A stretch of DNA of 64,000 bases. It comes from Ammoniphilus sp. YIM 78166. Its GTDB lineage: Bacteria > Bacillota > Bacilli > Aneurinibacillales > RAOX-1. The stretch covers positions 1-64,000 of the forward strand of contig NZ_SDLR01000011.1 in the NCBI RefSeq assembly GCF_004522215.1, written 5' to 3'. A program made the position numbers and the translations under genes. Shown here piece after piece: positions 29,571 through 38,980 of the stretch (positions are counted from its first letter, which is position 1; every line of letters starts with the position of its first letter). A model generated the notes under the pieces. The model saw only the letters and a program-made list of their open reading frames with translations. It was not told the DNA's origin and ran no database searches.

Positions 29571-30011
29571 TTAGCTTACATGAATATAACCAAGGTAGGC
29601 ATCCAGTCTTCTAGAATAATGATTGGAGATTAGAAGAGAAGTCTGACAATTTCTGCAGGAAATTTTATCTTCTTGTTGCCTGGGATTATAGGAGTAACAT
29701 TTTACGCAAAAAGCTTTTTCCTTCCGTGGACCCATTACTTCGTAATGAAGTTCATCTTCTGAAAAACCTGCCAGATATGCTTTTTCTTTTATTTCCTGTA
29801 TAAATGGCCATGTTCCACAAATAAAAAGATGGGTACCTATAAGTTGTTGCTTGAGTATATTGGAGACATCGGACATAGAAATGGAACTCTTAATGAATAT
29901 ATGTGTTTCCATGGTTTTCATTGCTAGCTCATCAAGTGCCCTCGCTTGTTCAACCAACTGAATATCCTCTAAAAATACTAATATCTTCTTTGCATTTTCT
30001 GGAATCTTCAT
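29571..30011 (-). CDS. Dimethylamine monooxygenase subunit, DmmA family
   Basis: A 146-residue protein. The N-terminal half resembles an NAD-binding flavodoxin-reductase module (LFICGTWPFIQEIKE), and the end carries a four-Cys zinc or iron site (CVKC ... CRNC). This fits the DmmA-like subunit that always accompanies the DUF3445 N-demethylase. It lies 17 bases from its upstream partner. Confidence 0.75.
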   Translation of the reverse strand: MKIPENAKKILVFLEDIQLVEQARALDELAMKTMETHIFIKSSISMSDVSNILKQQLIGTHLFICGTWPFIQEIKEKAYLAGFSEDELHYEVMGPRKEKAFCVKCYSYNPRQQEDKISCRNCQTSLLISNHYSRRLDAYLGYIHVS

Positions 30012-30028
30012 TTCTTCTTACTCTCCTT

Positions 30029-30970
30029 TTACTTGTTTTTTTTCAAAAACTCAACCATCTTATCCTTATAAGAAAGAAACCCCTTATATTCAGCAATATA
30101 CTCAGGCAAATCAGTTAAGACATGATAAAGTCGCGTAGCCCATTCCTCATTTTGAATCAATTCATCTAAAGCCATTAAATGAGTATGAATACTAAATAAA
30201 ATTCCATTACTCCCTGGAAGGCGAAATAACTTTTGATCTTCCACTCTTAGATAAACACATTGCCCTACATTTTCAGCCGTTACCTGATCCTTTATTGGCC
30301 CCCACATGTCAAAGCTTTCAGGGAAGGTGTCTAAAATCGGTTCAACGGTCATGGTCCAGTTTAAGCGGGTCCATGGCTTTCCAGGTTCCATTCTTAACAA
30401 GAAGTTTTTCACCTTTTCTGCTAATCCGCTAGATGAGAAATGGGGGACGGGACTATGAAACTCGGTATACGCCATTCCGAGATTAAAAGCAATAGACCAG
30501 TTTGCCGGGAAACATAGCTGACCGGCATCCATATAAAGATCACCGTCTCGCTGTGCCACATAAATTAAATCCTCTTGAATATGCCGACCAATATAATCTA
30601 AAGGTTCAAAAGGCAAACTGGAAGGATCACCGAAGATAAAAGTTTGCTGTTCGGATAACAAGTGATTGGTGAACGTCCAATGGTCACCGTTTTTCTCTAA
30701 TTGAAAGTAAGTTGGATATAAAGAAGTCATTTCAGCCATAATCATTTCGAGTATTTCCCATTGGGCCTCTATGGAATGGGGTAACGCTTGAAAGGACCGT
30801 TCATGGGACGTATTTAAAATCGTCCTTTTTTTCTCAACTTCATCAAAGTATTCAGGTGTAATGTCTAGCAAAAACGGGGGATCCAATGCAACAGAGTTAT
30901 TGGAATAACGATAGGAGTCTGCCTTAAAAGGGAATGGAAAAATTTTTTCTTGAGTCATTTGTAGTGTCAT
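30029..30970 (-). CDS. Haem-dependent oxidative N-demethylase (DUF3445)
   Basis: A 313-residue protein of the DUF3445 family. Recognisable blocks are YIGRHIQEDLIYVAQRDGDLYMDAGQLCFPANWS and FSIHTHLMAL. It is the catalytic subunit that oxidises dimethylamine to methylamine plus formaldehyde. It is first of the three dmm genes. A fragment of a cupin gene and a perfect TnrA/GlnR box lie upstream, consistent with use of the amine as a nitrogen source. Confidence 0.85.
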   Translation of the reverse strand: MTLQMTQEKIFPFPFKADSYRYSNNSVALDPPFLLDITPEYFDEVEKKRTILNTSHERSFQALPHSIEAQWEILEMIMAEMTSLYPTYFQLEKNGDHWTFTNHLLSEQQTFIFGDPSSLPFEPLDYIGRHIQEDLIYVAQRDGDLYMDAGQLCFPANWSIAFNLGMAYTEFHSPVPHFSSSGLAEKVKNFLLRMEPGKPWTRLNWTMTVEPILDTFPESFDMWGPIKDQVTAENVGQCVYLRVEDQKLFRLPGSNGILFSIHTHLMALDELIQNEEWATRLYHVLTDLPEYIAEYKGFLSYKDKMVEFLKKNK

Positions 30971-31046
30971 ATATTCTCCTCCTTCAGATGAGTAACGAAT
31001 AGAAAGGAATCTCCCTTTCTATTCGTTTAGAAATTTCAAGTTTTAC

Positions 31047-31145
31047 TTACATAAAAGAACGCTCAGGCAGACGATGTGCCGCATAAACGGCCTCTCCGTC
31101 ACTTTCTCCATCGAAGACAACGGTAGTGTCTGGTGTGAAAACTTC
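31047..31145 (-). pseudogene. C-terminal remnant of an EutQ-like cupin
   Basis: The minus strand encodes EVFTPDTTVVFDGESDGEAVYAAHRLPERSFM and a stop. It aligns almost residue for residue with the end of the intact cupin at 47024-47440 (TVVTFEGESDGDAIYTAHRLPEPLFM). The upstream three quarters of the gene are gone, and a TnrA box lies two bases beyond the break. Confidence 0.75.
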
Positions 31146-31146
31146 A

Positions 31147-31163
31147 TGTTAACATTCATAACA
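31147..31163. promoter_or_regulatory. TnrA/GlnR box (perfect)
   Basis: TGTTAACATTCATAACA matches TGTNAN7TNACA exactly. It lies between the divergent dmm operon and the iclR-amt operon. A second site at 31228-31244, TGTAAAATAACCTTACG, has one mismatch. Confidence 0.75.
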
Positions 31164-31367
31164 CTACATCAAAAAAATTCGTTCATGTAGTCCATTATCC
31201 CAATATTTGAGAAATTTTTAAAGGTTATGTAAAATAACCTTACGTAATTTTCGGTTTTTACAATAAATCAACTTCAAACCGCAGTATGTTTATGGAAGAA
31301 AACAATCTAGAAATAGGAGAAAGGAGGCAGGATAGGACTATAGAGTTTGTGGAAGGGGGGATGTATA

Positions 31368-32138
31368 TTGAGCGAGACCATTCGGAAGTCAGTTAAAATT
31401 TGGACTTGCCTGATGACAAAGAAGGATAAGGTGGAGTGGAGTGCTACTGATATTAGTCGAGAACTTGATATCCCAGTTCAAACCGTCCACCGATTACTAT
31501 CCTCTCTTGAGGAAAGTGGAATGGTCTTTAAAGACTGGGAAACAAAAAAATACCGTTTAGGCTTGAATTTAATAAGAATGGGGTTCTCATTAAGAAATGA
31601 GCTCTTAGCAAGAAATTCGGCAATCCCCATTATGGAAAGACTCGCTAACAAGACAAATGGGTGTGTATACTTAACCTTCCCTGAAGGGGATGAAGGGGTG
31701 CTTATTGAGTATATTCATGCCAAACAACGTGATTTGAAAATGGAAGAGTGTATTGGAATGAGGGCTCCACTTTGTATAGGAGCTTCACAAAAAGTAATCT
31801 TGGCTTTCATGAATCAAAGATCTCAGCATAAGATCACCAAAATTTTGAACGAAAAAGGAAAAATCCATGATTTGCAGCTATTAAAAAAAGAGTTGCAGAC
31901 TATTAGAGGGGCTGGGTTAGCTTTATCATTCGGTGAAATGATGGAAGGATCTGCGAGGATTGCGTTTCCTGTTTTTTCTTGGCAAGATCAGGTGGTTGCT
32001 TCCATCACGGTTAAAGGATCAGAAGCGATATTCTCAGGGAGTCGGCTTGAAGAGATCGTCAATTCTGCACAAAAAGCAGCTGATGAGCTGTCAGGAGAAT
32101 TAGGTTGGGTGAAAAAGGCTTCAGAATTTAGCAACTAA
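31368..32138 (+). CDS. IclR family transcriptional regulator
   Basis: A 256-residue regulator: winged helix (about 8-65, SATDISRELDIPVQTVHRLLSSLEESG) and IclR effector domain. The start is TTG 31368 after GGAAGGGGGG; an upstream TTG at 31347 has no site. It is followed after 19 bases by amt and is divergent from the dmm operon, so it probably controls dimethylamine use. The effector is unknown. Confidence 0.85.
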   Translation: MSETIRKSVKIWTCLMTKKDKVEWSATDISRELDIPVQTVHRLLSSLEESGMVFKDWETKKYRLGLNLIRMGFSLRNELLARNSAIPIMERLANKTNGCVYLTFPEGDEGVLIEYIHAKQRDLKMEECIGMRAPLCIGASQKVILAFMNQRSQHKITKILNEKGKIHDLQLLKKELQTIRGAGLALSFGEMMEGSARIAFPVFSWQDQVVASITVKGSEAIFSGSRLEEIVNSAQKAADELSGELGWVKKASEFSN

Positions 32139-32157
32139 AAAGCTCAGGAGGGATAGT

Positions 32158-33477
32158 ATGAAGAGTTTGCTTTTTACACTTTTACTTATGCTATTGCCAT
32201 TACATGCTTTTGCAGCTACCCCGGGTGAAATTGACACTGGGGATACCACTTGGATCATAGTAGCGACCGGTCTTGTATTGTTTATGCATGTTCCTGGACT
32301 TGCCCTTTTTTATGGTGGTTTAGTAAATGAACGAAATGTAGTTTCAACGTTAATGCATAGCTTTGTTAGCCTGTTAATAGTAAGCGTGGTTTGGATTTTA
32401 TTAGGTTATAGCCTGAGTTATGGAACAAGCATCGGTGGAATAATTGGTGGCTTAGATTATATTTTATTTAATGGTGTAGGACCTGAGGCGTATGGCTCTT
32501 TAACTATCCCCCATTATTTGTTTGCGGTATTACAAATTGTTTATGTAGCTATTACCGTAGCCATCATTTCAAGCGGTATCTCTGAAAGGATTTCTTTTAA
32601 AGCGTGGATTTTATTCACGATTATATGGCCCATTGCTGTTTACGCTCCCATGGCTCACATGGTGTGGGGGGGCGGATTGCTAGCCCAATTAGGCGAACTG
32701 GATTTCGCTGGTGGGACTGTGGTTCATATTACTTCGGGTGTTGCTTCTCTTGTTGCAGCTGTTATGATTGGGCGAAGAAAAGGGTATACACTAGAACAAA
32801 AGCCTCATAATGTTGTACTATTTCTGTTCGGTGCGGCCACTTTATGGTTTGGATGGTTTGGCTTTAATGGGGGAAGTGCCCTAGCTTCAGGAAGCCTCAC
32901 CTCTTTAGTTGTCCTGAATACTCATGCTGCTGGGGCTGCGGCAGGGATTGGTTGGTTGGTAATTGAGTGGATGATGCGTAAACGTCCGACCCTTGTGGGG
33001 ACAGCTACAGGAGCTATTGCTGGGTTGGTCGCCGTAACTCCTGCAGCAGGTTTTGTATCTGTTCCATCAGCCCTAATTATAGGTTTAATTGGCGCTCCCG
33101 TTTGTTATTTTAGCATTTACTATCTGAAAGCAAAATTAAAGTATGATGATACACTAGATGCATTTGGTGTCCATGGTATGGCGGGAATTTGGGGAGCCAT
33201 TGCTACCGGTCTTTTTGCAAGTGAAGCCGTGAATTCTGCTGGTGCCAATGGGCTATTCTATGGAAATCCAGAACAAGTCGTTCATCAGTTAATAGGTGTG
33301 GGTGTTTCCATTGTATTAACCGTAATAGGGACATTTGTTATTTTAAAAGTGATTAGCGTATTTACCCCGCTACGAGTGAGCGAGAGAGAGGAATTGTTGG
33401 GCTTGGATGTAAGTTTTCACGAAGAACCTGCCTATAATCCTGAACCCAAACAGACTCTTGCCACCCATGTCAAATAA
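32158..33477 (+). CDS. Ammonium transporter (Amt), copy 1
   Basis: A 439-residue Amt with a cleavable signal (MKSLLFTLLLML...AFA) and eleven membrane helices. LDFAGGTVVHITSG and DAFGVHGMAGIWG carry the conserved Asp and the two pore His. WFGWFGFNGGSAL is the family signature. It is probably in an operon with iclR. Ammonium released by amine oxidation, or amine-derived substrates, would pass through it. Confidence 0.92.
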   Translation: MKSLLFTLLLMLLPLHAFAATPGEIDTGDTTWIIVATGLVLFMHVPGLALFYGGLVNERNVVSTLMHSFVSLLIVSVVWILLGYSLSYGTSIGGIIGGLDYILFNGVGPEAYGSLTIPHYLFAVLQIVYVAITVAIISSGISERISFKAWILFTIIWPIAVYAPMAHMVWGGGLLAQLGELDFAGGTVVHITSGVASLVAAVMIGRRKGYTLEQKPHNVVLFLFGAATLWFGWFGFNGGSALASGSLTSLVVLNTHAAGAAAGIGWLVIEWMMRKRPTLVGTATGAIAGLVAVTPAAGFVSVPSALIIGLIGAPVCYFSIYYLKAKLKYDDTLDAFGVHGMAGIWGAIATGLFASEAVNSAGANGLFYGNPEQVVHQLIGVGVSIVLTVIGTFVILKVISVFTPLRVSEREELLGLDVSFHEEPAYNPEPKQTLATHVK

Positions 33478-33483
33478 GAAAAA

Positions 33484-33517
33484 AATAATCCCTCCGTAAA
33501 TGGAGGGATTATTTTTC
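33484..33517. terminator. Bidirectional terminator
   Basis: AATAATCCCTCC pairs with GGAGGGATTATTTTT between the convergent amt and AraC genes. Confidence 0.85.
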
Positions 33518-34331
33518 ATCCAATCAGAAACTTTTTATATTGTTTTGGTGTTAATTGGATTAGTTTTTTAAACCCTTTAATAAAGTGGGCTTGATCATAG
33601 TATCCATTTTCATAAATGATATCTAGCAGTTTGGATTCCTTATTATCCAAAAACATATCTAAGGTATTTTGAAATCGGACAATTTGACCAAATTCTTTCG
33701 GCGAAAATCCAATGTAGGTCTCAAATTTCCTTCGAATATGCTGCTCGGAAAATCCGATGGAGTCAGATAATTCTTGAACAGTGACCATGGCCCCAGAAGA
33801 ATAGATATGATCGATGGCATAACGGATCATTTTTTGATCTTTTCCTAAATCCGTACGAAGCTTCTCCAAGTAGTTTACGAAACGCTCCGTTCGTTCCTGA
33901 AAAGAGTTTCCCAAAACAATCCATTCAATCAAGTATTCTATATTGTCCATAACCTCAATTAAAGGAATTTGTTGGGCAAGAAGCTCATTCATTGAGTTAT
34001 TTAATTTAATAACACTTTGCTCTGGAAAAAAGCGTACACCAAAATATTCACACCCCCTACGAAATTCGGGTTGTCTTTTCCGATAGAAAGGGCTAGTCCA
34101 TAGAAAGGCGGAAGGATGATTGGGATCACAGCAAAATAAAAAATCAAAACAACCATCAGGAATAAGGGATAGATAAGTCGTAGAATCATCCACTGTTTTA
34201 AATTGATAAAACAACGCTACATCTTTGCTGTACCATAATTTTACGGGCCTAAGCTCCTGATAAAAAAGAGTATTTTTCTGAATTTCCGGTTGAGAAGGAA
34301 AGTAGATATGACTCTTCATCCTGTTCTTCAT
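33516..34331 (-). CDS. AraC family transcriptional regulator
   Basis: A 271-residue protein with a DUF6597-like N-terminal sensor (LSLIPDGCFDFLFC) and a C-terminal AraC double helix-turn-helix (about 165-271, TVQELSDSIGFSEQHIRRKFETYIGFSPKEF). AGGAGG lies seven bases before the ATG. Divergent from the copper amine oxidase gene, it is the likely activator of that operon. Confidence 0.85.
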   Translation of the reverse strand: MKNRMKSHIYFPSQPEIQKNTLFYQELRPVKLWYSKDVALFYQFKTVDDSTTYLSLIPDGCFDFLFCCDPNHPSAFLWTSPFYRKRQPEFRRGCEYFGVRFFPEQSVIKLNNSMNELLAQQIPLIEVMDNIEYLIEWIVLGNSFQERTERFVNYLEKLRTDLGKDQKMIRYAIDHIYSSGAMVTVQELSDSIGFSEQHIRRKFETYIGFSPKEFGQIVRFQNTLDMFLDNKESKLLDIIYENGYYDQAHFIKGFKKLIQLTPKQYKKFLIG

Positions 34332-34555
34332 AAGTTCGTCCTCCTAAACACGAATAGATATGACCTTGATTAAGAAAAGAATAATACTATTTGCATGTTG
34401 TTTATCGTTTCATGTCAAAGAATCTGCCACTGAAAATAAATCACGATTCGTTTTTTACAATAATTTCGACAGAAAAATAGATATTCTAGAAGTGTAGTAA
34501 GGATCACCTAAAAAAAGGCAACTAAATTTTATTAAATATTGGGAGGTAACCATTT
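34332..34555. promoter_or_regulatory. Divergent regulatory region of the amine oxidase operon
   Basis: TTCGACA and TAGATATTC-like elements near 34470-34490 could be the + strand promoter. A site at 34413-34429 (TGTCAAAGAATCTGCCA) fits the TnrA/GlnR pattern with one mismatch. AraC binding sites cannot be defined by eye. Confidence 0.35.
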
Positions 34556-36520
34556 ATGCAAGCACCTGAAGTGAAAGTATCTCAAGCAACTCATCCATTA
34601 GAGCCACTAACACCGGAAGAAATTAAAAAAGCTGTAGCCATTCTCAAAAACGAAAAGTTTTTGACAGAAAAAGCTCGATTTGCCCAGGTCGTTTTACATG
34701 AGCCTGTTAAAGAATTGGTATTAAATTTTAAAGAGGGAGATTCGTTTGAAAGGGAAGTCTTTATCATTCTGATCGAGCCAGAAACCAATGATACTTTTGA
34801 AGCGATTGTATCTCTTACAACGGAAAAGGTAGTGTCCTATGAATTGATACCGGATGTTCGGCCAGGATTTATCCTTGATGAATTTGAAGCCGTCGAAGAA
34901 TTGGTAAAAAATGACCCCAACTATCAGGCAGCTCTATTAAAACGTGGAATTACGGATCCAAGTTTAGTCATGGTTGACCCCTGGTCATCGGGTTACTTTA
35001 ATATTCCTGAAGATGAAGGCAAGCGATTGGTTCGTGCCTTGGCTTGGGTAAGGCCGGCAGAAGGGGAAAATGGGTACGGGTACCCAATTACTGGACTTAT
35101 CCCTGTTGTAGATGTGAATAAGATGGAAATTATTCGAATTGAAGATTATGGAGTGAAACCACTTCCTCCTACACATGCTGCTTATACACCAGAAGAAGCG
35201 AAAGATTATCCTATTGACATTCGCCAAGATGTAAAACCCTTGGATATCATTCAGCCTGAAGGCCCAAGCTTTGAGATCGAGGGACATGTGATCAAATGGC
35301 AAAAATGGAATATTCGCTTTGGTTTTACCCCGAGAGAGGGTCTCGTTATTCATACCGTAAGTTATGAAGATAAGGGAAAAGCTCGCCCCATTCTCTACCG
35401 TGCTGCCTTGTCAGAGATGGTTGTTCCATACAGTGACACAAGCCCAGCTCATAACTGGCAAAATGCGTTTGATGCTGGGGAATATGGAATCGGCCAATTA
35501 GCCAATTCATTAGAACTAGGTTGTGACTGCGTTGGGCATATCCAATACTTTGATGCGGTGATGTCAAACAGCAAGGGAGAACCCTTTGTCGTAAAAAATG
35601 CTGTCTGTCTGCATGAAGAAGATTACGGCATTGCATGGAAGCATACAGATTGGAGAACAAACCAAGTTGAAGTTCGACGCTCCCGCCGTCTAGTCATCTC
35701 TTTCTTCGCAACGGTTGCAAACTATGATTATGGCTTCTTCTGGTCCTTCTATCCAGATGGAACCATTGAATGTGAGGTTAAATTAACTGGTATTTTAAAT
35801 GTGGGTGCACTGGATGAGGGAGAAGTGCCTAAATATGGTACAGAAGTTGCACCACAGGTTAATGCACCCTATCATCAACATTTCTTTAACTTCCGAATTG
35901 ATCCCATGTTAGATGGTGTTCATAACTCTCTTGTGGAATCACACACCGTTGCAGAAAAGCCAGGTCCAGAAAATCCAAATTACAATGCTTTCTATACCGT
36001 ATCCAAAACATTCAAAACCGAATCGGAATCGGTAAGTAATATTGATTTAGCTTCACAAAAGACATGGAAAATTGTCAATCCGAACTCCAAAAACTATCTG
36101 GGCCAACCGGTAGGTTATAAGCTTGTCACGGGTGAAAACTGTTTTCCATTTGCCACCGATGAGGCAACGGTCATTCAACGGGCAGGGTTTATTAAAAATC
36201 ATCTTCACGTTACAAAATTTGATCAAAATCAAATGTATGCTTCCGGGAAATATCCGAATCAATCCAAAGGAGGAGATAGCTTAGAACATTATGTGAAGGC
36301 TGACCGTGAGATTGAAAATGAAGACATTGTTGTTTGGTATACAATGGGGCATCATCATATTACTAGACCAGAAGATTGGCCAGTCATGCCAACCGCCTAT
36401 CAAAGCTTCCAATTGAAACCTGTAGGTTTTTTCGATCGCAACCCAGCCCTTGATTTACCGCGTCCAAAGGCAAAGAGCTCATCTTGCAGTATGACAAAAG
36501 TGGATTCATGCAACCATTAG
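34556..36520 (+). CDS. Copper amine oxidase (probable methylamine oxidase)
   Basis: A 654-residue quinoprotein. The TPQ precursor is Y390 in VANYDYGF, the catalytic base D306 in FDAGEYG lies 84 residues earlier (same spacing as in Arthrobacter globiformis oxidase), and Cu ligands are H440 and H442 in YHQHFF plus a His in GHHHITRPEDW. It converts a primary amine to aldehyde, ammonia and H2O2. Family members also use phenethylamine or tyramine; the neighbouring dmm and RuMP genes argue for methylamine. No signal peptide, so cytosolic. Confidence 0.92.
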   Translation: MQAPEVKVSQATHPLEPLTPEEIKKAVAILKNEKFLTEKARFAQVVLHEPVKELVLNFKEGDSFEREVFIILIEPETNDTFEAIVSLTTEKVVSYELIPDVRPGFILDEFEAVEELVKNDPNYQAALLKRGITDPSLVMVDPWSSGYFNIPEDEGKRLVRALAWVRPAEGENGYGYPITGLIPVVDVNKMEIIRIEDYGVKPLPPTHAAYTPEEAKDYPIDIRQDVKPLDIIQPEGPSFEIEGHVIKWQKWNIRFGFTPREGLVIHTVSYEDKGKARPILYRAALSEMVVPYSDTSPAHNWQNAFDAGEYGIGQLANSLELGCDCVGHIQYFDAVMSNSKGEPFVVKNAVCLHEEDYGIAWKHTDWRTNQVEVRRSRRLVISFFATVANYDYGFFWSFYPDGTIECEVKLTGILNVGALDEGEVPKYGTEVAPQVNAPYHQHFFNFRIDPMLDGVHNSLVESHTVAEKPGPENPNYNAFYTVSKTFKTESESVSNIDLASQKTWKIVNPNSKNYLGQPVGYKLVTGENCFPFATDEATVIQRAGFIKNHLHVTKFDQNQMYASGKYPNQSKGGDSLEHYVKADREIENEDIVVWYTMGHHHITRPEDWPVMPTAYQSFQLKPVGFFDRNPALDLPRPKAKSSSCSMTKVDSCNH

Positions 36521-36580
36521 GAAGGAGAGGGAGTTGGCGATAAAGGCCAACTCCTAAACTATAAATGTGGTGGTGAAAGC

Positions 36581-37150
36581 ATGTTAATTTTAATAAGCTC
36601 TGCTCTTATTATTGGTTATACCATTTATGCTTGTGTCAACACGAATTCAAAAAGACAGTGGGTAAGTTGTTCGATGGGCAAGTGTATTTCGATGGCATTA
36701 GGAATGGTCAGCAGTACAATGATTGGGCTTCTTCTTGCCCTTTTATTGCCAGGTGAATTAGCTTACTCCACCGTATTGTCCATTCTTGTTAGTGGTATTT
36801 TCGCTTTTTTTATCGGTAAACCATTTGGTGTTTCAGGAGTGATTGAAGCTTTGTCCGCTAGTTTTATGGGGGCCATGATGGGAGCGATGCTTGGCGATAT
36901 GACCCCTCAAAACCGGGAAGCTTTTATGATCATTGCGATGGATGTGATCTTTTTATTTTCTGTTCTAGCTTTGATGCTCATGGTAAATAAAGAGGCATTC
37001 AAACAAAAAGCAAGGAAGGGAATTCAGTTAACTCCCATTATCCTTTCCTTGGTTCTATCTTTTTCGGTGTTAGGTCTCGCTGCAACCCTAGACAAAAGTC
37101 CAGGTGATGCAAATAAAAGTACGGAAGTAAAGCATGAACATAACCATTAA
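36581..37150 (+). CDS. Membrane protein with Cys/Met/His metal-binding motifs
   Basis: A 189-residue protein with five or so hydrophobic segments. The N-terminal part holds VSCSMGKCISM, the central part GAMMGAMLGDM, and the tail ends EVKHEHNH. Such Cys, Met and His clusters suit copper handling. Sandwiched between the copper amine oxidase and an Amt gene, it may supply copper to the oxidase. I recognise no characterised family; the role is inference. Confidence 0.6.
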   Translation: MLILISSALIIGYTIYACVNTNSKRQWVSCSMGKCISMALGMVSSTMIGLLLALLLPGELAYSTVLSILVSGIFAFFIGKPFGVSGVIEALSASFMGAMMGAMLGDMTPQNREAFMIIAMDVIFLFSVLALMLMVNKEAFKQKARKGIQLTPIILSLVLSFSVLGLAATLDKSPGDANKSTEVKHEHNH

Positions 37151-37166
37151 AAAGGAGGTATATCCT

Positions 37167-38525
37167 ATGTTGGACAAAAGAGGAAGCTTAATATTATTAA
37201 CTTTCTTGGCACTTCTTTTCATTATTCCGTATAACGCGTCAGCAGCAGAAACAGCTCTATCCATTGATTCAGGAGACACAACCTGGATGTTAGTGGCTAC
37301 TGCCATTGTCATCTTCATGCACGTTCCGGGGCTTGCTCTCTTCTATGGAGGTTTGGTTAGTGATCGTAACGTAGTTTCGACGATGATGCATAGTTTCGTC
37401 AGCTTATTAATTGTTACGCTCGTATGGGTATTATGGGGTTACACCTTAAGCTTTGGACCTGATAAAGGCGGCTTGATTGGCGGATTAGATTATTTAGGAT
37501 TTAATGGGGTGGGAGGAGAAGCGGCATTTGAATCTTACACCATTCCGCATTATACCTTTGCTATCTTCCAATGTGCCTTCGCGGCGATTACCGTTGCCAT
37601 CATTTCTGGAGGAATTGCAGGCCGTATTTCTTTTCCCGCTTGGATGCTCTTTACCTTCTTGTGGATGACCTTCATTTATTCGCCAATGGCTCACTGGGTT
37701 TGGGGCGGCGGTTGGTTAGCTCAGCTTGGTGAGCTTGATTTCGCTGGCGGTACCGTTGTTCATATTCTTTCTGGGGTAAGTGCTCTTACAGCGGCCATTG
37801 TTATTGGACCAAGATATGAATATTTAAAGAAAAAACACACGCCACATAATGTGGTTTTATTCTTAATCGGTGCTGCAACACTCTGGTTTGGTTGGTTCGG
37901 CTTCAATGCAGGCAGTGCCTTAGGAGCAAATAGCGTTACCGCTCTTGCTTTTGCGAATACCCAGGTTGCAGCAGCTGCTGGCGGACTATGTTGGCTATTA
38001 ATAGAATGGAAAGTTCGCAAACGGCCTACTTTGGTAGGAACAGCTACTGGTGCCATCGCTGGTCTGGTAGGAATTACTCCTGCTGCTGGTTTTGTAACTG
38101 TTCCTTCAGCCATCATTATTGGATTGCTTTCAGCGCCAGTAAGTTATTATGGCATCAACTTCATTAAAGAAAAATTCAAATATGATGATACGCTAGATGC
38201 ATTTGGTGTTCACGGCTTAGCTGGAATATGGGGATCGATTGCTACAGGGATCTTTGCTACAACCAGTGTCAATCAAGCAGGTAAAGATGGCTTGCTTTAT
38301 GGCAATCCTGAAATGGTTTTACACCAGGCTGCGGGTGTGGGGACAGCCATTGTTCTCGGTGTTGTAGGAACCTATATCATCTTAAGGATTGTAAAGTTAT
38401 TTGTACCTTTACGGGTGACCGAAGAAGAAGAATTAATGGGATTGGATATTAGTCTACACGAAGAGCGAGCTTATTGTTCAACGGATCAATTAACAGAAGT
38501 AACGAAAGACTCAAAGGTATCATAA
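37167..38525 (+). CDS. Ammonium transporter (Amt), copy 2
   Basis: A 452-residue Amt, about two-thirds identical by eye to copy 1, with signal peptide and the same Asp/His/His pore signature. The start is ATG 37167 with AAAGGAGG upstream; a longer frame from 37134 overlaps the preceding gene. It lies in the amine oxidase operon, so it probably recaptures ammonium released by methylamine oxidation. Confidence 0.92.
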   Translation: MLDKRGSLILLTFLALLFIIPYNASAAETALSIDSGDTTWMLVATAIVIFMHVPGLALFYGGLVSDRNVVSTMMHSFVSLLIVTLVWVLWGYTLSFGPDKGGLIGGLDYLGFNGVGGEAAFESYTIPHYTFAIFQCAFAAITVAIISGGIAGRISFPAWMLFTFLWMTFIYSPMAHWVWGGGWLAQLGELDFAGGTVVHILSGVSALTAAIVIGPRYEYLKKKHTPHNVVLFLIGAATLWFGWFGFNAGSALGANSVTALAFANTQVAAAAGGLCWLLIEWKVRKRPTLVGTATGAIAGLVGITPAAGFVTVPSAIIIGLLSAPVSYYGINFIKEKFKYDDTLDAFGVHGLAGIWGSIATGIFATTSVNQAGKDGLLYGNPEMVLHQAAGVGTAIVLGVVGTYIILRIVKLFVPLRVTEEEELMGLDISLHEERAYCSTDQLTEVTKDSKVS

Positions 38526-38599
38526 GAAGAATAGGCTAGGTAGGATAGATATTTCGCCTCCTAGCCTCTTAAATTCATGCCGAACTGGGAGGGACAACC

Positions 38600-38854
38600 A
38601 TGTCATATGAAGAGAAAAAAGTGATTAATATTGGGGTTGTTTCAGAATTGACTGGTCTCTCGGTTAGACAGATTCGACATTATGAGAAACGAGATCTGAT
38701 TTTTCCAGAGCGCAGTCAAGGAGGGACACGTAAATACTCTTTTGAAGACGTCGAGCGGTTAGTGGAGCTTTCGAATCAGGTAGATGATGTTAAAAAAGGC
38801 CAAGTTCATACTGCTTTTTATCATGCCAACTACAAAACCAATGCAAATATATAA
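38600..38854 (+). CDS. Short TnrA/GlnR-like MerR regulator
   Basis: An 84-residue MerR protein. INIGVVSELTGLSVRQIRHYEKRDLIFPERS is nearly that of TnrA, which has about 110 residues. The linker helix region is shortened and the tail KKGQVHTAFYH resembles the glutamine-synthetase-binding end of TnrA. It would sense nitrogen status and bind the TGTNAN7TNACA boxes found in this window. It follows amt2 by 75 bases. Confidence 0.75.
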   Translation: MSYEEKKVINIGVVSELTGLSVRQIRHYEKRDLIFPERSQGGTRKYSFEDVERLVELSNQVDDVKKGQVHTAFYHANYKTNANI

Positions 38855-38918
38855 GCCATCCTTACCTTCAGCCTTCAGTCTAATGACAATTGGAGGTGCT
38901 TTTTTATGTGTAATATAT

Positions 38919-38966
38919 AAAAGGAAAGACCGCACTCCATGTTAGAATGGTTGCGATCTTTCCTTC
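38919..38966 (-). terminator. Terminator of hxlAB
   Basis: GGAAAGA...GC...CCAT pairs with ATGG...GC...TCTTTCC; read on the minus strand it follows hxlB. Confidence 0.75.
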
Positions 38967-38980
38967 ACTATAGATAGATT

